This document shows positions 32,752 to 43,841 of a stretch of 64,000 nucleotides of DNA, in pieces; within the stretch, counting starts at the first letter, position 1, and each line of letters starts with the position of its first letter. The position numbers and the translations under genes are program-made. The DNA lies in NCBI GenBank assembly GCA_043228905.1, contig JBHGNT010000014.1:11222001-11286000 (forward strand), written 5' to 3'. Origin of the DNA: Azolla caroliniana. Taxonomy: Eukaryota; Polypodiophyta. The notes beneath the pieces are model-generated. The model did no database searches. It worked only from the letters and a program-made list of their open reading frames with translations, and was not told the origin of the DNA.

Positions 32752-33290
32752 ATGGAAGACTCATTTGGCGGCATGTTCAAACTAACCGGCTCCAACTATT
32801 CAATGTGGAAGTCGAATATGTGGGACATGTTGGTGTGCAAAGATTTATGGTTTCCGGTGCAGTATAGTAAGACCAAACCGGACAAGATTGATGCATCGAC
32901 TTGGGAAGTCATGCACCTGAAGGTGGCAACATACACAAGATGTTTTATAGACATGAGTCTATACAACAACTTCAATGAAGAAAACAAGGCGGATTTCCTT
33001 TGGGAGAAGATTGACGTTATGTTCGAATTTCAAAACAAAAATGTCGTTAATAGAGTCTCAGTCTTCAAGAAGATAGTGAGACTCCGTAATCAAGATGGCT
33101 CCAACATGGCAGAGCATTTGAATTCCTTCTCGTGACTGATCAACCAAACCACCTCTTTAGAAGTGTCTCTTGTCGACAAGGTACTAACATTATTATTGTT
33201 GGGATCCCTTCCGAACAGTTGGGAGACACTCGTTGTCCAGAAAATAGCATCAACATTGCCCGTAAAACTTTCGTATTGACCACGTAATGT
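32752..33290 (+). pseudogene. Copia M gag (truncated)
   Basis: It starts at ATG 32752 (MEDSFGGMFKLTGSNYSMWK), 15 bp after the primer site, and is a UBN2/DUF4219-type copia gag: LTGSNYSMWKSNMWDML, ENKADFLWEKIDVMFE, VFKKIVRLRNQDGSNM. An in-frame TGA at 33133 interrupts it, after which the frame continues to PNSWETLVVQKIAST near 33250. No zinc knuckle or pol follows. Confidence 0.8.
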
Positions 33291-33429
33291 ATGAATAAGC
33301 AGCAACCAGAATTCAGCAAATATACCATAAGCATTGATCGTGAGTGACATTGTCAAAACCTTATATCCATCGCGCCTTCCGAATCATCCACCTAAGAATA
33401 GATGAAATTGTTTTCGAAATAATATATTT

Positions 33430-33890
33430 CTCTTTCTAATAGTATGTTATTTTGCCAACTATGGGTATTTCGAAAAAAGCCATTGTTGAACCGGCATTGG
33501 GATCCATCATATTATCTTTGGAAACATCCACATTCTTTGTCTCAAACTAAATGTATTCAGTTTTTTCAATATTTTGTGAAGTTGGGATGGAAGTTGCTCT
33601 TAAGTAAGAAATCGTGTCCACCATCTGCTATGAAAGTGTGGTTGGCAAATGGGACCTCTTTAATGGATGCATCGAAATATTGGAAGTGGTTATGGAGTAT
33701 GTGGATTCCCAAGAAGATCATACAGTTTCACTAGTTATTGATGCATTATGCATTACCGGTTCGGGCCTGGTTACGGCAAATACATTGTAAGTCGTGTGGA
33801 TTTGGATGTGGTTGTATGACAGAATCAATTAAGAATGTGTTGTGGTCTTGTCCTAAAATTAAGTATGGAAGAGAGTTTTAAGGCTCTTAG
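33430..33890 (+). pseudogene. LINE remnant: RT zinc-binding (zf-RVT-like) region
   Basis: Across one stop (TAG at 33732) the frame reads KVWLANGTSLMDASKYWKW, MWIPKKIIQFH, LLMHYALPVRAWLRQ, then CKSCGFGCGC and ESIKNVLWSCPKI. This wording fits the C-terminal zinc-binding domain of plant L1-type LINE reverse transcriptases. No RT or endonuclease is attached. It is an old fragment, and the only non-LTR element I can see. Confidence 0.55.
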
Positions 33891-35590
33891 TATTGATACA
33901 TGCTAATTGTGTGATCGCTTTGGGTGTTGTTAGGTGGGGCATTTTAGAGGGATGATTGTTGTTGTATGAAAAGGAGGATATAGTGCAAGTCTTTCACATA
34001 GTTCCTCCTCATGTACAAATGGTTCAGCCTTTTCTGTTTGACAGGTTTCAAATTAGGCACAAGGCAAGCAGTTTGACAATGCTCAATTATCACTCTCACT
34101 TGACTCATAATCAATAACGAATACAACGATCCACACCCCTTGGGAATGATATTGGCATAGAGACACAACTTTGTTGTGCTCAATGAGTACACCTTGACCC
34201 AATACATAGCATTGGAGGTGAGGTGTTCGATAAAGATTCCTCAGTCAAAATGGCCATTATGTGGCTTCTAGAAAATTTCTAGGGGATGTAAGCTTAATGC
34301 CTTGCAATGTTTCCAATTTTGAGATCTACAATGGTGCAATATTGAGACTTGTGATGAGGATCCTTATGTTTTATATGATGTCCTTGTCATGTTAGACATC
34401 AAATATTTTCTCATACCTCATAGCTTGATGGCAATGTAGATTTTCAAAGGGATGTGATAGGACGCGATGCTCCCTCCATGGTGATTATTCCAATAACGAA
34501 GATGTCGTAGAATCTTTGGACATTGCAATCACTACATAGAGGACCTTTAATAATATTGTACATTAGAAAGCTATTGATCATATATGCAATTGATGAACTT
34601 TGGTTGTGTAGGCTCTTAGTCCTTAGGATGTAGTCTCTCAACGTTTTTCGTGGCTTTCTATTTTATTGAGAACAATTAGTCTGTTGGGTTCCAAGTAGCA
34701 TGTTGGAAAGAGAATTTTTGTAATGAACTCCTCATTAATTGGATTGCCTACACATTCACTGTTTAGAGATTCTACATCAATTCTAGGTTTCCATTTTGCA
34801 ACCCCGTAATGAAGGGATTCTCCTAGACTGTGTTGGTTAAGGTTTTGACTTTGTGAGGTTTAATGTCTAGAAATATCATGTCTTTAGTTTGTCAATTTTT
34901 ATGGGTATTGTGTGTGTAGAGTTTGAGGAACTTATACTCATGTTAAAGTCATAGTTGGAGTTATGTGTGTTTGGGTTTATTGTAACCTATTGGATGTGAC
35001 TCCTTAATGCTCTTATGTGTGCTTGTCTATTCCATTCTTGTATATTTCCTTAATAGTTAATGTTAAGTGATTAAGTGAGCTTAAGTTCATTTGTGTGCAT
35101 TTCGTTGTTAAGTTTAGGGCTTGATTTGCTCATTCTTTAGTGTTTTTTCATTGTCTTGGGAGCGGATTGACACCATCTCAAACTTGTCCCACCAACAATA
35201 GAGCATACGTTGTCCCAACTCCCATAGATCTTGGTCCAAGGATAGTTAGGTAATGCTAAGTAGAAATTTTTGTGGAAAGTCCTAGGTGAGTGTTAGGGAT
35301 GATTAATAAGGGCTAGTTTTAGGGGCAAGTGATAGAGGAGAGGAATGGTAGATGTGATTGTTGGGGGTGTGTTGGAGAAAAATACTAAAGGTGAGTGCAA
35401 GTTGAGGATGACTCTAGGGGTAAGTGCTAGGGATGACTCATGAGTATAACATTATTTCCCTAAACAAAGATAAATTTCAAGGACATTAATAAATGCAATT
35501 AAAAGAAATTGATGGGAATCATGGTCAAAGTAAGGAGAAAACAAATTATGTCAAAGCATTCTAAAACAATTGATTTGAATCCATAAACAC
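33891..35590. other. AT-rich stretch with no recognisable feature
   Basis: No frame resembles a known protein, and short open frames here (for example 33944-34207 minus) are unsupported. A few loose repeats of AGTGCTAGGGATGA-like and GGTGAGTG-like words occur at 35285-35455. It could be ancient decayed insertion or host intergenic DNA. Confidence 0.5.
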
Positions 35591-36355
35591 TGTCAGGAAC
35601 AATACTAAGACAGAGATGGAATTAGTACTAAAAGAAGTATTAGTACTAAGAGAGGTGAAGAACTCTCGAGAGAAGGAAAGAGTGAGTGAGAGGGAGAGAG
35701 AGAGATCGAGAGAGAGAGAGAGAGTGATGATAAGAAAAGATATATATTATGTGAAGAGAATGTACAATAGTACCTAGGAGGCTTAAGACTGGCGTTGAAC
35801 CGATTTGGTTCGAAATAATGCCTTGTGCCTCCTTTTATAGTGTTCTGAGGAATACTCCTGAAGTTTCTAGAATGTTCCAGAGAGAGAGAGTGATAGTAAG
35901 AAAAGATATATATTATGTGAAGAGAATGTACAATAGTACCTAGGAGGCTTAAGACTGGCGTTGAACCGATTTGGTTCGAAATAATGCCTTGTGCCTCCTT
36001 TTATAGTGTTCTGAGGAATACTCCTGAAGTTTCTAGAATGTTCCAGAGAGAGAGAGTGATGGTAAGAAAAGATATATATTATGTGAAGAGAATGTACAAT
36101 AGTACCTAGGAGGCTTAAGACTGGCGTTGAACCGATTTGGTTCGAAATAATGCCTTGTGCCTCCTTTTATAGTGTTCTGAGGAATACTCCTGAAGTTTCT
36201 AGAATGTTCCAGAGAAATCTAGAATATACATCAATTTTCTATAATAAAACATAAATGAAAATAATATTCTACGTATTACAATGTATGGTCTAATGGTCAA
36301 GAGCTCAACCCATGTAGCATAAGGTCATGGGTTTGAGTCTTGCCATATCATGACA
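35591..36355 (-). repeat. 3' LTR of chromovirus N (765 bp) with triplicated core promoter
   Basis: On the minus strand it runs TGTCATGATA (36355) to TTCCTGACA (35591). Directly upstream is a polypurine tract AAAGGGGGGATAA. Bases about 35724-36221 are three tandem copies of a 166-bp unit (starts 35724, 35890, 36056), nearly identical. Each contains CACTATAAAAGGAGG on the minus strand, a good TATA box, so the LTR carries three core promoters in a row. An antisense tRNA-like segment lies at its start (36279-36350). Confidence 0.85.
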
Positions 36356-37061
36356 TTATCCCCCCTTTAAAACGACGAGTGTAACGAGTCGTTTTGGATT
36401 GAGGACCCGGTTTGTCTGGATATTGACAATGGAAGTCTTCAAGAAGAGCACGAGCATTGGTGACATTCTGTATCGGTTCCCAAGTACGCTCGCTGGGACT
36501 ATATCCTAGCCAATCGACTAGATAGTAGAGCTTGTTGCGAACAATCTTGGAATCAAGGATGGTGGCAACCTCGTACTCAGGTCCATCTTCAAGCTCGATC
36601 GGGGGTGGAGGCTGTGTAATACGTCCTGGGATGGTGCTCTCTTGATAGGGTTCGAGGAGAGAACTATGAAACACTAGATGTATCCGAAGTTGTGGAGGTA
36701 GATCGAGACGAAAAGCGACACCATTAATCTTTCCTATAATACGGAAAGGACCTAATCGCCGATAATCCAACTTCTCGCATGGGCGAGTAGTCTTGATGTG
36801 TCGTCGTAGTAGCCATACCCAATCTCCAATGTTAAAACTGGATGGGAGTCGATGACGATCCGCATAAACCTTGTTTGTTTGTTGAGCTTGTTGGAGATGA
36901 GTAGATAAATATGTGACGCCAAATTCTGCTATCTTAGAGCGTTCTTCTTCGTCCGGGGTCAATCGCTGGGACACATGGTTTGCTTCCCATGTATGTTCAA
37001 AGGCGTGAACATGAGCTTTCGCGTCCGGATCATCTCTATACTTGGAGTATTGGAACGGCAT
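36348..37061 (-). CDS. Chimeric ORF: L gag N-part fused to chromovirus N integrase end and chromodomain
   Basis: An open frame of 237 codons. Residues 1-48 (MPFQYSKYRDDPDAKAHVHA to SKIAEFG) are gag of the B/C/L family. At about 36918 the sequence switches to a chromovirus integrase C-terminus (LQQAQQTNKVYADRHRLPS, WLLRRHIKTTRPCEKLDYRR, HLVFHSSLLEPYQ) and an intact-looking chromodomain (EYEVATILDSK, LVDWLGYSPSERTWEP), ending just inside the N LTR. It is a deletion or recombination junction that happens to keep frame. Whether it is expressed is unknown. Confidence 0.8.
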   Translation of the reverse strand: MPFQYSKYRDDPDAKAHVHAFEHTWEANHVSQRLTPDEEERSKIAEFGVTYLSTHLQQAQQTNKVYADRHRLPSSFNIGDWVWLLRRHIKTTRPCEKLDYRRLGPFRIIGKINGVAFRLDLPPQLRIHLVFHSSLLEPYQESTIPGRITQPPPPIELEDGPEYEVATILDSKIVRNKLYYLVDWLGYSPSERTWEPIQNVTNARALLEDFHCQYPDKPGPQSKTTRYTRRFKGGIMS

Positions 37062-37651
37062 GTCTTCGTCCGGTATCGGTGCACGGGCTGGTGTGTTGGT
37101 GGTCGTTCCTAGTTTTTCTCCGGCGTCGGTGGTCGTTCCTGATTTGTCTCTGGCGTCAGTGGTCTTTCCTCTTCTTTTGGTGACGGAGGCCTCTCCTCCT
37201 CGACTTCTGGTGTCGAAGGTCGCTCTTCCTCTGCTTCTAGTTCCGGAGGTTCCAGCGTTAGCACTTCCGGTTCCGGTGTCGGTAAGGTGTCCGATCCTTC
37301 GTCCTCCGGTCCGCCCGGGGTGTCGTTGTTGCTACCGTAGTTCGTGTGCACGTTGTATCCCCCATCGGAATCCGATTCATACGCTGAAAAGGCTTCTGCT
37401 TCGCCTTCTCCGCTTGCCAACGCCTGTAGAAGGGATTCGGTTTCCCGGAGGCTGCTTAGGCTGCTGTCGTCGTCCGGGTGTGATGTTTGCTATAACCGGA
37501 GGGACTCCTCCGCTACTCTCCGCATTACGTTGGAAAACGAGCGATCCGCTCTAATTTCCTACGCCGCTTGCTGGAAAGCCTCACGTCTCCTTTGCCTTTC
37601 GGCAAGGCGTCGAGTTCGATCTATAACTAGGTCATGCGTTGATCTAGTCAT
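37062..37651 (-). pseudogene. Gag N-terminus of element L
   Basis: It starts at ATG 37651 (MTRSTHDLVIDRTRRLAER). It has an Arg/Ala/Glu-rich start, two in-frame stops, then ASGEGEAEAFSAYESDSDGG and an acidic Pro-rich region with repeated ERP(P/S/L)(T/S)P units before the chimeric ORF. It is very close to B gag 10460-11190. The frame shifts before the MPFQYSKY segment at 37061. Confidence 0.8.
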
Positions 37652-37680
37652 CCATTCATGCCGTCGTTTGCTGCAAAAAC

Positions 37681-37701
37681 AGGAATCGTGGTCGCCAAAA
37701 A
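37681..37701 (-). other. Primer-binding-site-like sequence of element L
   Basis: TTTTTGGCGACCACGATTCC on the minus strand next to the LTR. It has the expected TGGC start and equals the B site except at one base. Confidence 0.6.
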
Positions 37702-37704
37702 CTG

Positions 37705-38140
37705 TGTTAACTCTTAGGGCCGGACAGTGGCCTAACACCGGGTGTCTACGGAAGACACTTCACCAAAGGGGTGTTACAGCAAGAGGATTAGGCTCAACGA
37801 TTAATCCGACCTAATTAGGTTACTTAACAAGATCGTCCTTAATAATCACATGCGTAAGATATAACAATGAATGCAGAACGGCAATTAACACAGAGAGATA
37901 AAAACCACTAAGCTTCATTAATTATCCGCTCTCCATTACATTGTATCCGGGCCTTTAAATAGGTGTCCGGTTTGTGGTACAAAACGGTGCCATCCGCACC
38001 TGTTCGGGATCGGTCCGGATCTGGAACGGCATACCAATTCCGGTCCGTCCGTCCACACTAATAGCTCACTTACAACCCTTTCTTAATAATTAAATAACTC
38101 CTTCGTTTCACACCCTGGACTCCTTTGCCGGCCGGTAACA
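37705..38140 (-). repeat. 5' LTR of element L (436 bp)
   Basis: On the minus strand it runs TGTTACCGGCC (38140) to AGTTAACA (37705), related to the B and C LTRs, with TATTTAAAGGCCCGG as TATA region. It abuts C gag at 38141, so L was inserted into, or recombined with, the 5' part of C. The C 5' LTR is missing from the window. Confidence 0.85.
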
Positions 38141-38779
38141 AATTCTTGCACTTCTTTTAGAAGGAGGTGGACCAGAGAGAAATGGTGGGCCTATTTTATA
38201 CCATCCGGCAGGACCCCGGGGAGAGCATTCCGCAGTTTGTCATCCGGTTTCAACGGATGCGCAGTCAGCTTACCCGCGCACCTCCGGAGGAAGAAACACG
38301 GGCTATATTCTTAGCCGCGCTCCGAGAACCTCTACGAACGGTATGCACGTTCATCGACTTTCGCACAAGCATCATCGACCAGGTCATCGACCAGGTTAGA
38401 GAAATGGAGAAAATGAGCTCTTGGCTAACAATGGGAGCCCTCCAACGAGTGTTACCAACCGATGAGGATCTCCGGTTCTAGCAAGCAGTCCAATGCATGA
38501 CCTGCTTGAATTCCGGACACTCGTCACTAGAGTGCACCATGTGGACGCACTGCTTACTCTGCCAATCTACGAGCCACACGATGGACTGGTGCGAATATAA
38601 CTTATTGAATCGGCAAGCACCACTAGTCCGGCAAATCGAGCTACGTACCATTCGAGACAAAGAAGACGAACGATGGCGGCGAGAGGAGCGATATTGACCG
38701 GCACAGGATGTCTGGTACGACGATCGGCGAGACAACTATGACCGGTACAAGATATATGACAAGTACCGAGATTACAATG
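38141..38779 (+). pseudogene. Element C gag, middle part (5' end lost)
   Basis: It starts within the capsid region (VDQREMVGLFYTIRQDPGES, FVIRFQRMRSQLTR, AALREPLRTVCTFIDF) and has two CCHC knuckles, CMTCLNSGHSSLEC and CLLCQSTSHTMDWC (38497-38600), with stops at 38479 and 38695. It then enters a Tyr/Arg/Asp-rich linker and is interrupted at 38780 by a solo LTR; gag resumes at 39457. It matches B 11273-11925. Confidence 0.85.
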
Positions 38780-39456
38780 TGTTAGGAAAGAGATCCCTCC
38801 GAATGGGAAGTGAGAAGAACAGTACTGATGAGCAAACTCGATGAGAACCGAATGAGGAATACCCAGCTTCGGAAGAACCGGATGATGAGTACCCGGCTAT
38901 GGAGAGGCGGATGGTGCAGTCCCGGTGAGAACTAGATGACGAGTACCTGGCAAGCACTGGATGATGCAGGCCCGGTGAGGAGTGCTCACCGGATGAAGAA
39001 ACATATTCGTAAATATGTTTTCTAAGAGTCCATCGTGGCTATATTTGTAAATAGCCAAAAGGTCATATTAGTATAAATATGACTTAGGGAAAACTTTTGT
39101 AATGTGTGTTGTTGTCATTTTCTTGTTGGCGCAAAATTAGAGCGCAACAATGTACAGAGAGAGAGAGAGAGAGAAAGAGACGAAGAGGTCGTTGCCTCTG
39201 TTGTAACCGCCACCTGTGGCGAAGACAGTGAACAAGAGGTTGTTGCCTCTGTGTTCATCTTTTGTATATTCTTACATAGTGATATTAGCAGTCAGTGGAC
39301 TGCCGTGGTTTTTCCCGTGTTTGGGTTTTCCACGTAAACATCCTGTGTACTCTTCTCTTACCTTTGTGTCGTGCATTCATTCCCCGTTTTCTGTGTTTGA
39401 TTCTAAGCTCGGTTGTGGCTGAGCATTGTTCATCGGGAGCGTGTAGTTTCCTGTCA
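38780..39456 (+). repeat. Solo copia LTR inside element C gag (677 bp)
   Basis: It runs TGTTAGGAAAGAG...TTTCCTGTCA with the 5-bp target duplication CAATG at 38775-38779 and 39457-39461. B shows the uninterrupted site (TTATAATGGACGG near 11908). It has a GA microsatellite and imperfect ACCGGATGA-type repeats. It is the same family as 48047-48868. No internal region remains, so it arose by LTR-LTR recombination. Confidence 0.93.
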
Positions 39457-40650
39457 CAATGGACGGTACAAGCATCACAACCGGGATCACTCCCCCGGGT
39501 ATCACCAACGACGAGAAGATTACAGGAGATATGACGACCAACCCCGTCAAGGGTACCGCAATAAAAAGAACTTTAATAAAAAACGGCATTTTAAAAAAGG
39601 GAGCCACCCACGTGAACCGGAAAAAGGCACCTCAAGTAGCCAACCAAACCAAAGCCCCGCGATTACCACAGGTCCTCCACCGGGTACAGGAAACAATGCT
39701 GAATCCAACAATACCCGGAAAGCATATTGCTATTATTGCCGGCAAGAAGGACATTATAGTAATCAATGTCCGGCAAAGAGCTATGACAAGCGACCGACAG
39801 TAAACATGGTAGTCGTCGAAGTCGCAGACCTACAGCAGGTTACCACAAGGTCGAAGGGCAAGACAACGGAATGGGAGACACAAGAGGCCATCCGGAAGCA
39901 GGCAACGGAATGGGTGGAAAAGGCAAATGAGCGAAACGTAGCAGAACTTGTGCAGCCAAAGGAGAACACCGAAGAGCTCGTCGGCGGCAGTCAAACTGAA
40001 AACGCGACATGGCAGGCATTGCAGGAGTGCCAAATCACAATGCCATTGGGACGGCTCCTGCAACTAGTGCCCAGATTCACAGAAGGACTCAAGACAGGCA
40101 TGACGGCAAGAGAAACACCACTGGCACCAATATTCTTCTCAAATCCAGAGGAGGGACCAGCGGTGGTAGACACAAACAGTCTGGCGATCACAGCCATCGT
40201 GAAGGGAAAGGAGTTACCCGGAATAGTAATAGATGGAGGATCCGACGTCAATGTGATTAGCCTCCGAACATGCACAACTTTGGGAATCCAAGAGTGGGAA
40301 CCATGCCCGTTCTGGCTACGGATGGCGGATACAAGCTCAGTGCGACCGACCGGCTTCATACGAGATTTGGAAGTAACAATCGGCGGCCACACATTTCGCA
40401 TCTCGGCGGTAGTGCTACAATTACAGGCACAAGGAGTGTACCCGCTATTGTTGGGACGGCCGTGGCTAAAAACGGCGCACATTAAACAAAATTGGAGGAA
40501 GAATATAATTACCCTCCGGCGTGGAAAAGCAAAAGTACGGGTACCGACACAACCACGGACGGGTACCGGGAAGGAATTAACACCCCTATATGCCAAATGT
40601 GTCAATATGCTGGACGGATTAGCAGACGAAGAGGTGGATCAATACTTGCA
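39457..40650 (+). pseudogene. Element C gag C-terminus and protease
   Basis: From the solo LTR onward the frame is open: Tyr/Arg/Gly-rich linker, third knuckle CYYCRQEGHYSNQC near 39735-39775, VTTRSKGKTTEWE, then protease with VIDGGSDVNVI (near 40224-40256), PCPFWLRMADTSSVRP and LLLGRPWLKTAHIKQNW. The frame runs on into RT without a stop, which shows that gag, PR and RT form one polyprotein in this family. It is called a pseudogene only because gag is split and the element is damaged elsewhere. Confidence 0.85.
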
Positions 40651-42326
40651 AGATAATTTGAAGATAGTACCCCTGTTCGAAATTGACGTAGCTGAAGCCG
40701 TATCAACATACATACTACCACCGGACGGAGCGGACGAAGAACCAAATAAAGAAGCAATCTGGGAGCTACAACAAGCACAAGAAGCGTTCGAAAGAGAAAT
40801 GGCCGTATCACAATGGGTCAAAGCATCCCAACTAGAGGAGGTAAATCTAGGAACTACGGAAGAGGCAAGACCGGTGCAGATAGCCAAGGAAATGACTATG
40901 GAGAACAGAACGACGATGGTTACACTTCTCAAAGAGTTTCGGGATGTCTTTGCCTGGTCCTACAAGGATATAAGAGGGCTTGATCCTCAGCTATATCAGC
41001 ATCGGATACATTTGAGCAAAGACGCCAAACCGATAGCACAGCGACGGTACCGGATAAATCCAAACTACGCCGCCAAAGTCAAGGAAGAAATCAACAAGTT
41101 GCTGAGGGTTGGCTTTATCCGTCCCGTAAAGAAATCTACATGGCTGAGCCCGACAGTAGTCGTACCAAAGAAAAACGGCAAAATTAGAGTATGTGTCGAC
41201 TACCGGAAGCTTAATGCGGTGACGGTAACTGATGCATTTCCACTTCCATTTACGGATGGAGTTTTGGACCCAGTCGCCGGCCATGAGGTATACAGTTTTT
41301 TAGACGGATTCAGCAGATACAACCAGATCCGGATGCACCCCGATGACCAGGAGAAAACGGCTTTCGTCACTGTTTGTTGCCGTAGTGATGATGTTCGGAC
41401 TAAAAACGGCGCCAGCAACGTTCGAAAGGATCATCATGGAAATATTCGGAGAATTCATACTGGCATTCATGCAGGTGTTCCTCAACAACTTCGTCATTTA
41501 CAGCCGGGAAGAAGACCACCTTCAGCACCTCCGACTGTATCTAGAAAAGTGTAGGACTTACCGGCTAAGCCTGAATCCGGCGAAGTGTGTATTCGGCGTG
41601 TCCAGTGGAACGCTACTGGGGCACATTGTGAGCAAGGAAGGCATCACCGTGGATCCGGACAAAGTAAAAGCAATCCTGGAGGCACCGGCACCAAAAACGG
41701 CAAAGGCATTGAGCTGTTTCTTAGGACAAATCCGTTCGCATAGCCGAATGCTCCGGTATTTGGCGGACCTAGCTACACCACTGCATGTTGCGGTACACCG
41801 AACACCGTTCCAGTGGACCGATACCGAAGATAAGGCGTACCGGGCACTAAAAGTTCTATTGTCGCAAGCGCCGGTAGTGCAACCCCCGGATTGGGCGAAG
41901 GAATTTCATGTGTTCATGGATGCGTCCGACATTGCAATCGGGAGTGCGCTGATGCAACTTACGGAGCCAAGATGGTACCGGCATGTATGTTACGCAAGCC
42001 GGAAGTTATCCCAAGCCGAACGAAATTACTCCACCACGGAAAGGGAAGCTTTAGGCATGATCTACAGCGTAACAAAATTCAGGCACTATTTATTGGGAAG
42101 AAAGTTTTCCTTCCATGTAGATCACTCGACACTCATCTACCTTGTGTCCAAAGCGTCACTTACCGGTAAGTTGCCCCGGTGGACTTTGCTATTACAGGAA
42201 TTCGAATTCGATATATTCCACCGACCTAGCATACAACATGCGGTAGCAGATTATTTAAGCCGGTTAGATTCTGGCAAAACCGGCGACGGAGTACCGGACG
42301 AGTTTCCGGATGCTGAGCTATTTTGA
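40651..42326 (+). pseudogene. Element C reverse transcriptase and RNase H (frameshift, catalytic loss)
   Basis: RT: RVGFIRPVKKSTWLSPTVVV, GKIRVCVDYRKLNAVTV, YSFLDGFSRYNQIRMHPDD. Near 41371 about 11 bases present in B are missing, which shifts the frame. The catalytic box reads FLNNF (near 41486), with both Asp changed to Asn, so this RT cannot work. RNase H ([37 protein letters not shown]) is open and ends at TGA 42324-42326, where B has an Arg codon. Confidence 0.88.
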
Positions 42327-43841
42327 GTCACTGCGGAAATGGCAACAGATGAAACGGTGGCACCAGAAGATAAGTGGCTAACGAATATGCACCAATTTCT
42401 GAGCAACGTATTGCCTCCGGAGGAGATGAACCGGGACGAGAGGAAGCGCCTAACGGTACAAAGCCGGCACTTCTATTTATTACAGGACACGCTATACCAC
42501 AAAGGTGTGGACGGTATATGGCGACGAGCGGTGCGTAGCAACGAGAAAGAGATAATACTACGGGAAGCACACTACGGAGTCGCCGGATGTCATTATGCCA
42601 GGGATGCGACGACAAGGAAGATATGGCAAAGTGGCCTATGGTGGCCGACTACATTGAAAGACGCAGTCTGGTACGCGAAAGAGTGTGATCTATGCCAGCG
42701 AATGGGCCAACCAATGGAACAAGCTAGGATGCCGCATCAACCAGTACTACCACTAGAACCATTTCAGAAATGGGGACTGGATTTTGTCGGTCCATTCAAA
42801 CCACCGGCGATGAGAACTGGCAACCGGTATGTTATCGTCGCGACGGACTACTGTACTAAATGGGTGGAAGCCAAAGCCTTACGAGACAACACCGTGGCGT
42901 CGACGGCAAAATTCTTATACAAATACATTTGGTGCCGGTACAGATGCCCCATAGAGCTGATAAGCGACCAAGGAGGGCACTTTCTTGTACAGGTAGTGGA
43001 GAGCTTGACGTCATTCTATGCGGTAGTACATAAACGGAGCACCCCGTACTACCCACAAGCCAACGGATTAGTTGAGTCAACAAACAAAACGCTGCAAAAT
43101 ATCCTGCGCAAGATCGTCAATGAGAATCGGACAGATTGGGACACGAAGCTGCATAGTGCGCTATGGGCTTACCGAACAACGTACAAAACAAGCATCCGAA
43201 CAACGTCGTTCCGGTTAGCATTCGGATTAGAGGCAGTCATGCCGGTTGAATTCCAGGTACTGAGCTTACGGATTCAGATTCGGGAACTACTCAATGAAAA
43301 GGAATCAGAGGCAATTCGGTTAAAGGCTCTGTGTGAACTAGAAGAACACCGATTGGCGAGCATCATGCACCTGGAATTGGAACAACGGCGACGGAAAGCG
43401 TTTGTAGATCGGCACAGGAAGGGAAACAAAAAGATGTTCGAAATCGGCAAGCCGGTACTAGTGTTCCAGACCCGGATGGGTAAAATGCCAGGCAAACTAC
43501 GGTTTAGATGGACCGGACCGTACTGGATCACACGCGGGTTCAATGGGTCTTACCAATTAGGGACACTTGCCGGCGAGGTGCTAGGTAAATGGGTCAACGG
43601 ATTTAGACTAAAACCATACAAAGGACCTATGCCCAAGAACCCATTTGAACGAAGGGCCGCCACCGAATCAGACGTCGGCAGGCCAACCACGACGGCAACC
43701 CGTGAGGAAAACGGCTACCACCAAGCCGGTAAGGGGGAGCACGAGCCGGCAACCGGGGAAAGCATAACGACAGCAAACCATCAAGAGGTCGGCAAGGTGC
43801 GCGTTTCGGGTAAGGGTCCGACAGGACCGGAGAAAAATTAA
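42327..43841 (+). CDS. Integrase of element C
   Basis: Open for 500 codons from ATG 42339 and in frame with RNase H. The H2C2 finger is REAHYGVAGCHYA (His pair) and KECDLCQRM, with catalytic D-D-E in GLDFVGPFK, LISDQGGHF and GLVESTNKTL. The GKPVLVFQTRMGKMPGKLRF block follows, then a C-terminal tail rich in Gly/Thr/Glu ending GPTGPEKN. There is no chromodomain. Integrase motifs look intact although RT is dead. Confidence 0.9.
   Translation, partial: VTAEMATDETVAPEDKWLTNMHQFLSNVLPPEEMNRDERKRLTVQSRHFYLLQDTLYHKGVDGIWRRAVRSNEKEIILREAHYGVAGCHYARDATTRKIWQSGLWWPTTLKDAVWYAKECDLCQRMGQPMEQARMPHQPVLPLEPFQKWGLDFVGPFKPPAMRTGNRYVIVATDYCTKWVEAKALRDNTVASTAKFLYKYIWCRYRCPIELISDQGGHFLVQVVESLTSFYAVVHKRSTPYYPQANGLVESTNKTLQNILRKIVNENRTDWDTKLHSALWAYRTTYKTSIRTTSFRLAFGLEAVMPVEFQVLSLRIQIRELLNEKESEAIRLKALCELEEHRLASIMHLELEQRRRKAFVDRHRKGNKKMFEIGKPVLVFQTRMGKMPGKLRFRWTGPYWITRGFNGSYQLGTLAGEVLGKWVNGFRLKPYKGPMPKNPFERRAATESDVGRPTTTATREENGYHQAGKGEHEPATGESITTANHQEVGKVRVSGKGPTGPEKN

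Noticed and set aside
33944-34641. Minus-strand frames of 65-87 codons
   Set aside because: No recognisable motif, no neighbours of the same kind, and AT-rich background; likely chance.
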